A stretch of 64,000 bases of DNA from assembly GCA_937982665.1 (NCBI GenBank), contig CALJLD010000085.1:8301-72300 (forward strand), read 5' to 3'. Position 1 is the stretch's first letter. Every line of letters starts with the position of its first letter. The position numbers were made by a program, and so were the translations under genes. Origin of the DNA: an uncultured Planctomycetales bacterium (GTDB taxonomy: Bacteria; Planctomycetota; Planctomycetia; Pirellulales; S012-138). The notes beneath the pieces are model-generated. The model had not been told where the DNA came from. It did not search any database and saw only the letters and a program-made list of their open reading frames with translations. Positions 1 to 9,454 of the stretch are shown piece by piece.

Positions 1-36
1 CTCGTGGAATTCTGGCGGCCGAAAGAACTCGATTAG
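1..36 (+). CDS. Possible C-terminal tail of a truncated upstream gene
   Basis: The first frame is open from the window edge and ends with a TAG at 34-36, encoding a tail ending FWRPKELD. The residues look like an ordinary protein C-terminus, but eleven codons cannot identify a family. It could equally be chance. If real, it is co-directional with ppdK downstream. Confidence 0.25.
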   Translation, partial: LVEFWRPKELD

Positions 37-414
37 GCAATCATACTGAGTCTGTTCCCTTGGCTTCCGGCGGTTGCCATGACAAAGGCATTCGCTCACC
101 ATAACTTCATATCCGGCCATGGTTAGCGTCGCGCGCGCATCCTTGACGACGCGTCCAGGCGTTGATACATTCGACCGCTCAATTCGCCGGAGGCACGTTG
201 GCGTTAAGTAGCTCCAACTTGTGACACCCGCCTATTTTTTGGGCTTCCCGATATCGGCATCAGATCAAGCATTGTCGATATCTTGGTTGCCACAACGCCG
301 GTCAGGGTGAATTCAGCTCCTCGCCGCGGCGGCAGGCTCCCGGAATAAGACCTTGTGGGAGCACCCTCCAACCACCGGAACGGCGCTGCCGTTCGCTTCC
401 CTAAAGATACGCAC
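37..414. other. Intergenic region upstream of ppdK
   Basis: No convincing gene is seen here. It should hold the promoter and leader of ppdK, but I could not pick out a clear -35/-10 pair. A short T-run at about 235-241 follows a GC-rich stretch and could belong to a terminator for whatever lies upstream, but no good stem is visible. Confidence 0.4.
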
Positions 415-3117
415 ATGGCTAAGAAATCTGCCCGACAAAAGTCAGCCACCCGCAGTGGCAAGATGATCTATTACTTTGGCGCCACGCGGACGGACGGTCG
501 CGGCAAGATGAAAGAACTGCTCGGCGGCAAAGGCGCCAACCTTGCCGAGATGACATCGATTGGGCTCCCGGTGCCCCCAGGCTTTACGATCACAACGGGC
601 TGCTGCGATGCCTACTACAAGTCTGGCGAGAAGCTGCCCAAGGGCTTGATGGATGGCGTGCGGAAGCACGTGAAGATGTTGGAGAAGGAGACTGGCAAGA
701 AGTTTGGCGACGGCAAGAATGCGCTCCTCGTTTCGGTTCGCTCCGGAGCTGCCGTGTCCATGCCGGGCATGATGAACACAATCCTCAACCTGGGGTTGAA
801 TGATGAGACGGTTGTTGGCCTGGCGAACGCGACCGAGAACGAACGGTTTGCGTATGACGCTTATCGCCGATTGATCAACATGTACGGCGATGTGGTGATG
901 GGCGTGGATCACCATCTGTTTGAAGCCGCATTCAGCAAGCTGAAGCGTGAATTCAACGTCAAGAACGATACCGAGGTACCCGCAGCGGGTCTCGTCAAAC
1001 TTTGCCAGGAATATAAGAAAGTCTATCGGCATCATGTGGGAGCCGATTTCCCGCAAGACCCGATGGATCAGTTGGAACTGGCCATCGAGGCGGTCTTCAA
1101 GAGCTGGAACCAAAGCCGGGCCGTCCGCTATCGACAAGTGGAAGGCATCACCGGCCTGCTGGGAACGGCAGTCAACGTGCAGTCTATGGTCTTTGGCAAC
1201 ATGGGGGATGACTCCGGAACAGGTGTTGCTTTCACGCGCGATCCATCGACCGGCAAGAACACGTTTTACGGCGAGTTCCTCGTCAACGCGCAAGGCGAAG
1301 ACGTAGTCGCCGGGATTCGCACGCCGCTTCCCGTTGCGGAAATGCCCAAGTGGAACCGTAGCGTTCATAAGCAACTGCTCGACATCAAGAACAAGCTTGA
1401 GAAACACTACGCTGACGTTCAGGACATCGAATTCACAATTGAGCGCGGCAAGCTTTACATGTTGCAGACCCGGACCGGCAAGCGAACGGGCTTTGCGGCC
1501 GTAAAGATTGCCTGCGACATGGTCAAAGAAGGAGTGATTGACGAAAAGACCGCCTTGATGCGGATCCCCGCCGGCGATTTAACGCAGTTGCTGTTGCCCA
1601 GCTTTGACCCGGATGCCAAACGCAAGATCACCGTGCTGACGCGAGGCCTGCCGGCGTCACCTGGCGCTTCTGTTGGCAAGCTGGCATTCACGGCGGACGA
1701 AGCTGTCAAGCGCACCCAAGCGGGCGAAGACGTGCTGCTTGTTCGCAAAGAAACCAGCCCGGAAGACATTGATGGAATGCACTCCGCCGTTGGTATTCTC
1801 ACCAGCACAGGCGGAATGACCAGTCATGCCGCGGTTGTGGCGCGTGGCTGGGGCCGCTGCTGTGTGGCGGGCGCTGGCGAGATCCACATCGATGAAGCCA
1901 AACGCAAAATCACGGTCAATGGAAAGACCTTTAAGCACGATGACGTGCTCTCTATCGACGGCTCAACCGGCGAAGTCATGGCCGGCGAGATTCCCACGCG
2001 AACGGCCAAGCTCTCTGGCGATTTCCGCAAAGTCATGGAGTGGTCCGACAAGTATCGCACGCTGCGAGTGCGAACCAATTCTGATACGCCGGCCGATAGC
2101 AAGAAAGCCCGCGAGTTTGGCGCCGAAGGGATTGGACTGTGCCGCACGGAACACATGTTCTTTGAAGAGGACCGCATCTCTTCAATGCGTGAGATGATCT
2201 TGGCGGAAAATGAATCAAGCCGCCGGGAAGCGCTCAACAAACTGTTGCCATTCCAACGCGATGACTTCATTGGCATTTTCAAAGCGATGAATGGACTGCC
2301 GGTGACCATTCGTTTGCTTGATCCCCCACTCCACGAGTTCTTGCCCAATGATGCCAAGAGCCAGGCAGAAATCGCGAAACGTTTGGGCGTGAAAGCATCG
2401 CAAGTGAAATCTCGTGTCAGTCAACTGCATGAGTCGAACCCAATGTTGGGACATCGCGGCTGCCGGCTGGCGGTGACGTATCCCGAGATTCTGGAAATGC
2501 AAGTGACGGCGATTGTCGAAGCAGTCATCGCTTGCAAAAAGAAGAAGGTAGATGCCCAAGCGGAGATCATGATTCCACTGGTCGGCGAAGCCAAAGAGCT
2601 TTCGATGTTGCGCGATCTGACCGAGCAAACGATGGAGAAGGTTGCCAAGGCGAAGAAGTTCTCCGGTGATCTTGGCATCATCATTGGAACGATGATTGAG
2701 ATTCCCCGCGCTGCGTTGACCGCCGACGAAGTGGCCGAGCACGCGGACTTCTTCAGTTTTGGCACCAATGATCTCACGCAAATGACGTTCGGTTATTCGC
2801 GGGACGATATCAATTCGTTCCTGCCGGATTATCTGACTGAAGAAATTCTTCCCAAGGATCCGTTCCAGTCACTGGATACATCGGGAGTTGGTCAGCTTGT
2901 GTCGATGGCCGTGGAAAAAGGGCGGGCGGCATCGAAGAAACTCAAGCTGGGCATTTGCGGAGAACATGGTGGCGATCCGTCCAGCATCCAATTCTGCCAC
3001 AAGGTGGGCTTGGACTATGTGAGTTGTTCTCCATACCGCGTGCCGATCGCTCGTTTGGCGGCGGCTCAGGCGGCTTTGTCAAACGCCAAGAAGCGTTCCA
3101 CTTCCAAGAAGAAGTAA
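415..3117 (+). CDS. ppdK: Pyruvate, phosphate dikinase
   Basis: This enzyme interconverts pyruvate, ATP and phosphate with phosphoenolpyruvate, AMP and diphosphate in the cytoplasm, linking glycolysis and gluconeogenesis. The 900-residue length fits the family. The N-terminal nucleotide-binding domain begins with GGKGANLAEM. The swivelling phosphohistidine domain carries TSHAAVVARGWG, with the catalytic His at about residue 471. The C-terminal PEP/pyruvate TIM barrel ends with GICGEHGGDP, with the catalytic Cys at about residue 848. The ATG at 415 is preferred over the in-frame 355 start because MAKKSARQ leads directly into the conserved fold; a poly-basic Lys tail closes the protein. The aldo/keto reductase and glgC follow at short spacing, so co-transcription is possible. 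Confidence 0.97.
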   Translation: MAKKSARQKSATRSGKMIYYFGATRTDGRGKMKELLGGKGANLAEMTSIGLPVPPGFTITTGCCDAYYKSGEKLPKGLMDGVRKHVKMLEKETGKKFGDGKNALLVSVRSGAAVSMPGMMNTILNLGLNDETVVGLANATENERFAYDAYRRLINMYGDVVMGVDHHLFEAAFSKLKREFNVKNDTEVPAAGLVKLCQEYKKVYRHHVGADFPQDPMDQLELAIEAVFKSWNQSRAVRYRQVEGITGLLGTAVNVQSMVFGNMGDDSGTGVAFTRDPSTGKNTFYGEFLVNAQGEDVVAGIRTPLPVAEMPKWNRSVHKQLLDIKNKLEKHYADVQDIEFTIERGKLYMLQTRTGKRTGFAAVKIACDMVKEGVIDEKTALMRIPAGDLTQLLLPSFDPDAKRKITVLTRGLPASPGASVGKLAFTADEAVKRTQAGEDVLLVRKETSPEDIDGMHSAVGILTSTGGMTSHAAVVARGWGRCCVAGAGEIHIDEAKRKITVNGKTFKHDDVLSIDGSTGEVMAGEIPTRTAKLSGDFRKVMEWSDKYRTLRVRTNSDTPADSKKAREFGAEGIGLCRTEHMFFEEDRISSMREMILAENESSRREALNKLLPFQRDDFIGIFKAMNGLPVTIRLLDPPLHEFLPNDAKSQAEIAKRLGVKASQVKSRVSQLHESNPMLGHRGCRLAVTYPEILEMQVTAIVEAVIACKKKKVDAQAEIMIPLVGEAKELSMLRDLTEQTMEKVAKAKKFSGDLGIIIGTMIEIPRAALTADEVAEHADFFSFGTNDLTQMTFGYSRDDINSFLPDYLTEEILPKDPFQSLDTSGVGQLVSMAVEKGRAASKKLKLGICGEHGGDPSSIQFCHKVGLDYVSCSPYRVPIARLAAAQAALSNAKKRSTSKKK

Positions 3118-3136
3118 CCCACTTTTGGTTGCAACG

Positions 3137-4210
3137 ATGCCTGCTGACGATTTGAACAGCATCCCTCCGCGGATCATCGTCGGCTGTTGGCAACTTGCCG
3201 CCGGGCATTCGCCGGATCGCGAAGTTGATCGCTCAAGTCAACTGGAAGCGCTGGCTGCGTACTTCAAAGCTGGCTTCACAACGTTTGACTGCGCCGATAT
3301 CTACACCGGTGTTGAAGATACGCTGGGCGATTTGCGCGACTTGTTGCGCGAGCGCTGGCCTGATCAAGTTGATCAACTACGGATCCACACGAAGTTTGTG
3401 CCGGACCGCCCGGTGCTGCCCGCGATCGACCGCAATTACGTGGAATCGATCATCGATCGCTCGCTTGCGCGATTGCGGACTGATCGTCTCGACCTGGTTC
3501 AATTCCATTGGTGGGACTTTGCAGTTCCCGGTTGTGTTGAAGTCGCGCAAATCCTGAATGGACTGAGAACCGCCGGCAAGATTAGCAACTTCGGTTTGAC
3601 GAACTTTGACACCCGCCGCACGGCCGAGATTGTTGACGCCGGCGTTCCGGTCTTCAGCAACCAGGTGCAATGGTCGCTCTTGGATCAGCGGCCCGCCGCA
3701 GAGTTCGCGAGGTTCGCGGAAGAGCATAACACCAAGGTGTTTTGCTACGGTGGATTGGCAGGCGGTTTCTTGACGGATCGCTACTTGGGCGCGGACGCAC
3801 CGGTAGAGCCGCTGTCCAACCGCTCGCTGACCAAGTACAAACTCATCATTGACGAGGCCGGCGGCTGGGACGCGTTCCAAAGCTTGCTGCGGGCTTTGCG
3901 AGATGTCGCCGACCAACATAAGTGCAGCATTGCGGAGACGGCGCTGGCCTGGGTGTTGCAGCAACCAGGCGTGAGTGCGGTCATCGCTGGGGCCAGGGTT
4001 TGTGCATCAGCCGAAGCACAAGAAGCCGTACTTGCCAGCTTAAAGCGAGCACAAGAGATCAAACTTAGCGAAGCCGATCTATCGAATATCGCCGGTGGCC
4101 TTGCGGGGCTGAAGGCGATTTCCGGGGCAATTTATGAACGCGAGCGCGAAAAAACCAGCGCGCACGCCAAGATCATGCGCTACAATCTGAATTCCCAACC
4201 GCGCGGCTAG
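3137..4210 (+). CDS. Aldo/keto reductase
   Basis: This is a 357-residue NAD(P)H-dependent oxidoreductase of the aldo/keto reductase superfamily, cytoplasmic, substrate unknown. The catalytic tetrad is visible: Asp and Tyr in FDCADIYTG, Lys in IHTKF, and His in LVQFHWWD. The C-terminal cofactor region includes the family-typical WVLQQPGVSAVIAGAR. The ATG at 3137 is chosen; an in-frame TTG at 3125 would add four residues. It begins 19 bases after ppdK and ends 13 bases before glgC, on the same strand, so it may ride on the same transcript. The long Arg/Lys/Glu-rich C-terminal stretch (about the last 25 residues) is outside the barrel. Confidence 0.9.
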   Translation: MPADDLNSIPPRIIVGCWQLAAGHSPDREVDRSSQLEALAAYFKAGFTTFDCADIYTGVEDTLGDLRDLLRERWPDQVDQLRIHTKFVPDRPVLPAIDRNYVESIIDRSLARLRTDRLDLVQFHWWDFAVPGCVEVAQILNGLRTAGKISNFGLTNFDTRRTAEIVDAGVPVFSNQVQWSLLDQRPAAEFARFAEEHNTKVFCYGGLAGGFLTDRYLGADAPVEPLSNRSLTKYKLIIDEAGGWDAFQSLLRALRDVADQHKCSIAETALAWVLQQPGVSAVIAGARVCASAEAQEAVLASLKRAQEIKLSEADLSNIAGGLAGLKAISGAIYEREREKTSAHAKIMRYNLNSQPRG

Positions 4211-4223
4211 CGGTGCCTTATGT

Positions 4224-5549
4224 TTGTGCGAGATTCCCTTGAGTCGATTATCAAAAAACACACTGGCGTTAGTCCTGGGCGGTGGCCGTGGAACGCGGTT
4301 GTACCCTTTGACGAAGTTTCGCTCCAAACCGGCGGTGCCCATCGCCGGCAAGTATCGGCTGATCGATATCCCGCTATCGAACTGCATCAACAGCGGCATC
4401 CAAAGAATCTATGTGCTCACGCAATTCAACTCCGTGAGTCTGCACGGGCACATCCGTCGCACGTACAACTTTGACCCCTTCAGTGGTGGCTTTGTCGAAC
4501 TGCTGGCCGCGCAACAAACCTTGGAGCGGATGGATTGGTACCAAGGCACGGCTGACGCTGTCCGCCAAAACTTACGCTATATCCAGCAGTCAGATGTTGA
4601 ACACGTCTTGATTCTTTCCGGTGATCAACTCTACCGGATGGACTTTCAACGAATGTTCAAGACGCACGTGGCCAGCAAAGCCGACGTGACCATCGCCGGG
4701 CTGCCTGTGGATCGTAAGACAGCCCGGGGACTGGGCGTAATGCGGTTGGACGATTCCGGTCGCGTGGTGGGCTTTTTGGAGAAGCCGCAGACGGACGAAG
4801 AGATTGATCTCGTGCGAATGGACCCGGCATGGATTGATCGCCAAGGTGTGCAAAGCAAAGGTCGTGAATGCCTGGCAAGCATGGGCATTTATCTGTTCAA
4901 CGCCAAGACGCTGATCCGTGTGTTGGAAAAGACCAACTATCAGGACTTTGGCAAAGAGATTTTCCCGGCGGCAATTCGCACGCACCACGTCAACGTCCAT
5001 CTGTTTGACGGATACTGGGAAGATATCGGGACCATCGCAAGTTTCTTTCGCGCGAATCTGGAAATGGCCAGCGATGACCCACCGTTTGATTTCAGCCCTG
5101 CCGACGCTCCGATCTACTCCCGCCCGAGATTCTTGCCGCCCACGAAAATCTCTGGGGCGAAGATCTCGCGCAGTTTGATTGCCGATGGTTGTGTGATTGG
5201 CGAAGGCAGCGTGATCGAGAACAGCGTGATTGGCCTGCGATGCCGGATTGGACGTGACGTGGTCATCCGCGATTCCATCATCATGGGCTCGGACTTTCAT
5301 CATACGGATGAACAGATTGCCGCGGCGCGTCAGCGCGGCGAGGTCCCGCTGGGCATCGGTCAAGAATCCGTTATTGAAGGCGCGATCGTTGACAAGAACT
5401 GTCGCATCGGACGTCACGCCATCGTCCTTAACGAGCTCGGCGCCAAGGAACGCGACGAAGCCGGTCACGTTTCCATTCAAGACAAGATCGTCGTCGTGGA
5501 GAAGGACGCCGTCTTGCCGGATGGATTCAGGCTGTTTGAGCGCGATTAA
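4224..5549 (+). CDS. glgC: Glucose-1-phosphate adenylyltransferase
   Basis: It makes ADP-glucose from glucose-1-phosphate and ATP, the committed step of bacterial glycogen synthesis. The protein is 441 residues. The N-terminal nucleotidyltransferase domain has LALVLGGGRGTRLYPLT, followed by KPAVPIAGKYRLIDIPLSN and the sugar-phosphate-site region VLILSGDQLYRMD. The C-terminal half is a left-handed beta-helix with hexapeptide-like repeats (for example GCVIGEGSVIENSVIG). The start is uncertain: TTG at 4224 and TTG at 4239 are both in frame, and no ATG lies upstream within the open frame. It ends 35 bases from the convergent leuS stop. The family is usually allosterically regulated by sugar phosphates; no glycogen synthase gene is in this window. 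Confidence 0.95.
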   Translation: MCEIPLSRLSKNTLALVLGGGRGTRLYPLTKFRSKPAVPIAGKYRLIDIPLSNCINSGIQRIYVLTQFNSVSLHGHIRRTYNFDPFSGGFVELLAAQQTLERMDWYQGTADAVRQNLRYIQQSDVEHVLILSGDQLYRMDFQRMFKTHVASKADVTIAGLPVDRKTARGLGVMRLDDSGRVVGFLEKPQTDEEIDLVRMDPAWIDRQGVQSKGRECLASMGIYLFNAKTLIRVLEKTNYQDFGKEIFPAAIRTHHVNVHLFDGYWEDIGTIASFFRANLEMASDDPPFDFSPADAPIYSRPRFLPPTKISGAKISRSLIADGCVIGEGSVIENSVIGLRCRIGRDVVIRDSIIMGSDFHHTDEQIAAARQRGEVPLGIGQESVIEGAIVDKNCRIGRHAIVLNELGAKERDEAGHVSIQDKIVVVEKDAVLPDGFRLFERD

Positions 5550-5584
5550 GAATCGGCAGCCCAGCCGCAGCCACTGACAGGCAT

Positions 5585-8518
5585 CTACGGCTTGACCACA
5601 AAGTTGACAAGGCGATTCGGTACAACGATCACCTTGGCGACGTTCGCATTCTTCAATAAGCCGGCGACTTTCTCATCAGCTCTGGCAGCAGCTTCCATCG
5701 CGGCGCGGTCAGCATCGGATGCCACGTTGACGGTTACCTTGACTTTGCCGTTGATTTGCACAGGGATCTCAATCGTGGCCTCTTTGATCAATGCCTCGTC
5801 ATGGGTTGGCCAGGTCTCGTATGCCAGCGACGAAGAATGGCCCAGGACATTCCACATCTCTTCAGCAATGTGAGGAGCATAGGGAGCCAGCAGCAGCACG
5901 AACTGTTCCATCGCTCGCTTCGGGCGCGGTTCTTCCTTCGTGAAGAAGTTGACGAACTCCATCATCCGAGCAATCGCCGTGTTGAACGACAGGCTTTCGA
6001 TGTCCTCGGTCACGGCCTTGATCGTGCGATGCAGCACGCGATTCTGATCCGCATTCAGTTCGATGTCGTTAACGGCATCGTTCAGCTGCATTTGTTCAGC
6101 ATCCGTTTCGACGATCATACGCCAGGCACGGTCCAAGAATCCCTTCACGCCGCTGACGCCTTGCATGCTCCAAGGCTTTGTAGCCTCCAACGGGCCCATG
6201 AACATCTCGTAGAGGCGCAAAGCATCCGCGCCGTATTCCTCAATGACATCATCCGGGTTGATGACATTGCCGCGGCTTTTTGACATCTTGTGGGCACGGC
6301 TGACCAGGCGAATGGATTGATCGGCCTTCAATACAAAGTTCTCGCCCGATTTCTCGGCGTCTTCGTTCTCAACCTTGACACTCTTCAACGCAGCGCCGGA
6401 CTTCTTGTGTACCGGCTGCTTTTCGTCGTCTTCGGTGACGTCAGCTGCACTTACCCAATCGCCCGATTCCGTCTGATAACCGGTCATTTCAACTTCGCCC
6501 AGAATCATGCCTTGGTTGACCAACTTCTGGAATGGCTCGATAGTGCTGACATGGCCCCGGTCATACAGGACCTTGTGCCAGAATCGCGCGTACAGCAGGT
6601 GCAGCACGGCGTGCTCCGCGCCACCGATGTACAAGTCGACCGGCATCCAGGCGCGTTCCTTCTCAGGGTCGACAAACGCTTTGTCATTCCGCGGATCGAT
6701 GAACCGCAAGTAGTACCAGCAACTGCCGGCCCACTGTGGCATGGTGTTGGTCTCCCGCTTGTATTTGACGCCGTCGATCACCGGATACAACCAGTCTTCA
6801 GGCGCTTTGTCCAACGGCGGCTCGGGACGGCCGTGCGGCTTGAAGTCATCCAAGTGCGGCAAATTGACTGGCAATTCGCTCTCAGAAACGGCGCGAATAC
6901 GCCCAGTGGGTTTTCCTTCCGCGTCCAACTCATGCAGGATGGGGAACGGCTCGCCCCAGAAGCGTTGCCGGGAAAACAGCCAGTCCCGCAACTTGTAATT
7001 GACCGCGCCACGGCCAACGCCTTCTGACGAAACGTCTTCGATAATCCGCTTCTTGAATTCCGGCGTTTCAATGCCATCGTACTTGCCCGACCGGATGGCT
7101 TTGCCTTCTCCCGAGAAGCACGCGCGACCTTCGTAGACTTCTTCCCGCCATTGGTAGAACTGCTCGGATTCCGCTTTGGCATCCTCGCTGGGTTCGCCCG
7201 TTCCATGAAATGCCTTGATCGGGACTTCGTAGACGCTGCGGACAGGCAACTCAAAGACCTGTGCAAACTCAAAATCGCGCTCATCGTGCGCCGGCACGGC
7301 CATAATGGCGCCGGTGCCGTAACTGATCAGCACGTAGTCTGCGATCCAGATCGGAATGGCCTCACCGTTGACCGGGTTGATGGCATAAGAGCCTGTGAAC
7401 ACGCCGGTCTTTTTCTTCGCCAGTTGTGTTCGGTCCAGATCGCTCTTGTGCGCGGCTTCCTCGCAGTATTTCGTGACGGCAGCGGATTGTTCCGCGGTTG
7501 TCAATCGCTCGACAAAGGGATGCTCCGGAGCGATCACCATGTACGTTGCACCGAACAGCGTGTCGGGGCGCGTGGTGTAGATGCGCAGCACGTCTTCGCC
7601 GGGCTTTTCCGGAAAGCCGGATGACGCTCGTCCGCACTTCCAATCTTCAAATGCGGATTGCAACGAGCCTTCGTCGCCAGGGCCATCACCGCGAGAACCC
7701 TCGCCGATGAAGAAATCCACATCCGCGCCGGTGCTACGGCCAATCCAGTCGGATTGCAACTTCTTGATGCCGTATGACCAATCCAGACTTTCCAGGTCAC
7801 GTTCCAAACGATCCGCATAAGCGGTGATCCGCAGCATCCATTGCCGCAATGGCATCCGCACAACGGGATGGCCGCCACGCTCGCTCTTGCCGTCTTTGAC
7901 TTCCTCATTGGCCAGCACGGTTCCCAATGCAGGGCACCAGTTGACGGGGGCTTCATGCTGATAAGCCAAGCGGTGATCATCCTGATAGTCACGAACGGCG
8001 TCATCGCCAGCTTGCTTGATTTCCTCAGGTATCGGCAACTCGGCGATCGGTCGCCCGCGCTCTGATTGTTTGTCGTACCATGTATCGTACAACTGCAAGA
8101 AGATCCATTGCGTCCAACGGAAGTACTCCACGTCCGTTGTCGCCAACACCCGATCCCAATCGTAGGAAAACCCCAGCCGCTTGAGTTGTCGCGTGAATGT
8201 GGCGATGTTCTTTTCGGTGCTCTCGCGCGGCGGCACGCCACTTTTGATGGCATATTCCTCAGCTGGCAATCCAAACGAGTCAAATCCCATGGGATGCAAC
8301 ACGCTCTTACCGCGCATCCGCTGAAAACGGCAAACAATATCCGTGGCCGTATACCCTTCCGGGTGCCCAACATGCAGCCCGGCACCGGAAGGATAGGGGA
8401 ACATATCCAGCACATAGAGCTTGTCGCTGGCGGGGAGTTTAGGCGTAGCGAATGTTCGATTCTGACTCCAGAATCCCTGCCATTTCGGCTCGACGGTGCT
8501 GGGGTTGTAGCGGGGCAT
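5585..8518 (-). CDS. leuS: Leucyl-tRNA synthetase
   Basis: It charges tRNA-Leu with leucine. The class I signature is present as [13 protein letters not shown] (HVGH at about residues 49-52), and [10 protein letters not shown] (about residue 745) supplies the second ATP-binding motif. The CP1 editing domain lies between, including [20 protein letters not shown]. The C-terminal anticodon-binding and extension domains follow. At 977 residues it is longer than the E. coli enzyme (860); part of the excess sits just before KMSKS, in an acidic/Lys-rich insert at the position of the leucine-specific domain. ATG at 8518 is preferred to TTG at 8536. It is transcribed alone, convergent with glgC and divergent from coaB. 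Confidence 0.97.
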   Translation of the reverse strand: MPRYNPSTVEPKWQGFWSQNRTFATPKLPASDKLYVLDMFPYPSGAGLHVGHPEGYTATDIVCRFQRMRGKSVLHPMGFDSFGLPAEEYAIKSGVPPRESTEKNIATFTRQLKRLGFSYDWDRVLATTDVEYFRWTQWIFLQLYDTWYDKQSERGRPIAELPIPEEIKQAGDDAVRDYQDDHRLAYQHEAPVNWCPALGTVLANEEVKDGKSERGGHPVVRMPLRQWMLRITAYADRLERDLESLDWSYGIKKLQSDWIGRSTGADVDFFIGEGSRGDGPGDEGSLQSAFEDWKCGRASSGFPEKPGEDVLRIYTTRPDTLFGATYMVIAPEHPFVERLTTAEQSAAVTKYCEEAAHKSDLDRTQLAKKKTGVFTGSYAINPVNGEAIPIWIADYVLISYGTGAIMAVPAHDERDFEFAQVFELPVRSVYEVPIKAFHGTGEPSEDAKAESEQFYQWREEVYEGRACFSGEGKAIRSGKYDGIETPEFKKRIIEDVSSEGVGRGAVNYKLRDWLFSRQRFWGEPFPILHELDAEGKPTGRIRAVSESELPVNLPHLDDFKPHGRPEPPLDKAPEDWLYPVIDGVKYKRETNTMPQWAGSCWYYLRFIDPRNDKAFVDPEKERAWMPVDLYIGGAEHAVLHLLYARFWHKVLYDRGHVSTIEPFQKLVNQGMILGEVEMTGYQTESGDWVSAADVTEDDEKQPVHKKSGAALKSVKVENEDAEKSGENFVLKADQSIRLVSRAHKMSKSRGNVINPDDVIEEYGADALRLYEMFMGPLEATKPWSMQGVSGVKGFLDRAWRMIVETDAEQMQLNDAVNDIELNADQNRVLHRTIKAVTEDIESLSFNTAIARMMEFVNFFTKEEPRPKRAMEQFVLLLAPYAPHIAEEMWNVLGHSSSLAYETWPTHDEALIKEATIEIPVQINGKVKVTVNVASDADRAAMEAAARADEKVAGLLKNANVAKVIVVPNRLVNFVVKP

Positions 8519-8809
8519 GGGGCGAAATTCTCGCAAAGCTGGTCAAATGAGTCGAAGAATTGGCGATTCTAATCCTTCCCCGGAAAAGCGACAATCGCCA
8601 CGGCTTGGTGGTTCGCCGGTCAGTTGTTGTCGATTGAGTTGGCCCAAGTTGCGGGTGCGGGCTGCCACACGGTTGAACTTTAAGCACGTTCTGGCCGGCG
8701 TAAACGGCGATCCTCCTCTGGGCGCATTCGCTTTTGAATTGTTGGTTCGCTAGGATTTGACACGCCTTCATCTAACCGATGCCAGCCTCCCAATTCGCTG
8801 ATCGTCTCA

Positions 8810-9442
8810 ATGGCTCACGTTCTCATTTCTTCCGGACCAACGCGGCAGTATTTGGACCCCGTTCGCTATCTGACGAATGCGTCCAGCGGCCGCATGGGCG
8901 CTGCCTTGGCAACTTCTGTCTTGGCCGCCGGACATCAAGTCACTGTTGTGTCAGGACCGGTTGATGTTGAGTATCCCGCGGGCGCGAGTGTGATTGATGT
9001 CGTTTCCACTGAGGACATGCTCGCCGCTTGTTTGGATGTTTTTCCAAACTGTGACGGCATGATTGGCGTGGCGGCGCCGTGCGATTACCGGCCGGAAATC
9101 GTGGCATCGCAGAAGATTCAGAAGACGGGCGAACCGCTTGTCTTACACCTGCACGAGACGCCGGACATCGTGGCGACGCTGGGCGCAAAGAAGCAGCCGA
9201 ATCAATGGGTGGTGGGCTTTGCCCTGGAGACCGAGGACGCCCGATTTCGCGCGATTGTCAAAGCAGAGAAGAAGCACTGCGATTTGATAGTGCTCAATGG
9301 TCCTGAAGCGATGCACTCTTCAGAGAACCATGTGGAGGTCCTCACCCGCACGGGCGAATTGGCTGGCGCGTTTCATGGAGAGAAGAGCCAAGTGGCGGAT
9401 GAGATATTAGCTGTGATCAATGAGCGGCTGATCCGCCGTTAG
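8810..9442 (+). CDS. coaB: Phosphopantothenoylcysteine synthetase (CoaB domain only)
   Basis: CoaB joins 4'-phosphopantothenate and cysteine in coenzyme A synthesis. The 210-residue protein matches only the C-terminal half of the usual CoaBC fusion: it opens with the CoaB signature ISSGPTRQYLDPVRYLTN, then ASSGRMG, and contains VGFALETED later. No CoaC flavin decarboxylase domain is fused or nearby, so the decarboxylase must be encoded elsewhere. ATG at 8810 starts right at the conserved strand. comEC begins only 12 bases after its stop, suggesting co-transcription without an obvious functional link. Confidence 0.88.
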   Translation: MAHVLISSGPTRQYLDPVRYLTNASSGRMGAALATSVLAAGHQVTVVSGPVDVEYPAGASVIDVVSTEDMLAACLDVFPNCDGMIGVAAPCDYRPEIVASQKIQKTGEPLVLHLHETPDIVATLGAKKQPNQWVVGFALETEDARFRAIVKAEKKHCDLIVLNGPEAMHSSENHVEVLTRTGELAGAFHGEKSQVADEILAVINERLIRR

Positions 9443-9454
9443 TCTGCAGAACCG

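Noticed and set aside
442..1407. Long - strand open frame opposite ppdK
   Set aside because: It is the antisense shadow of a well-supported gene in GC-rich DNA and its sequence shows no family features.
5756..7027. Open frames on + opposite leuS
   Set aside because: leuS is unambiguous on the other strand; these frames have no start signals and unlikely composition.
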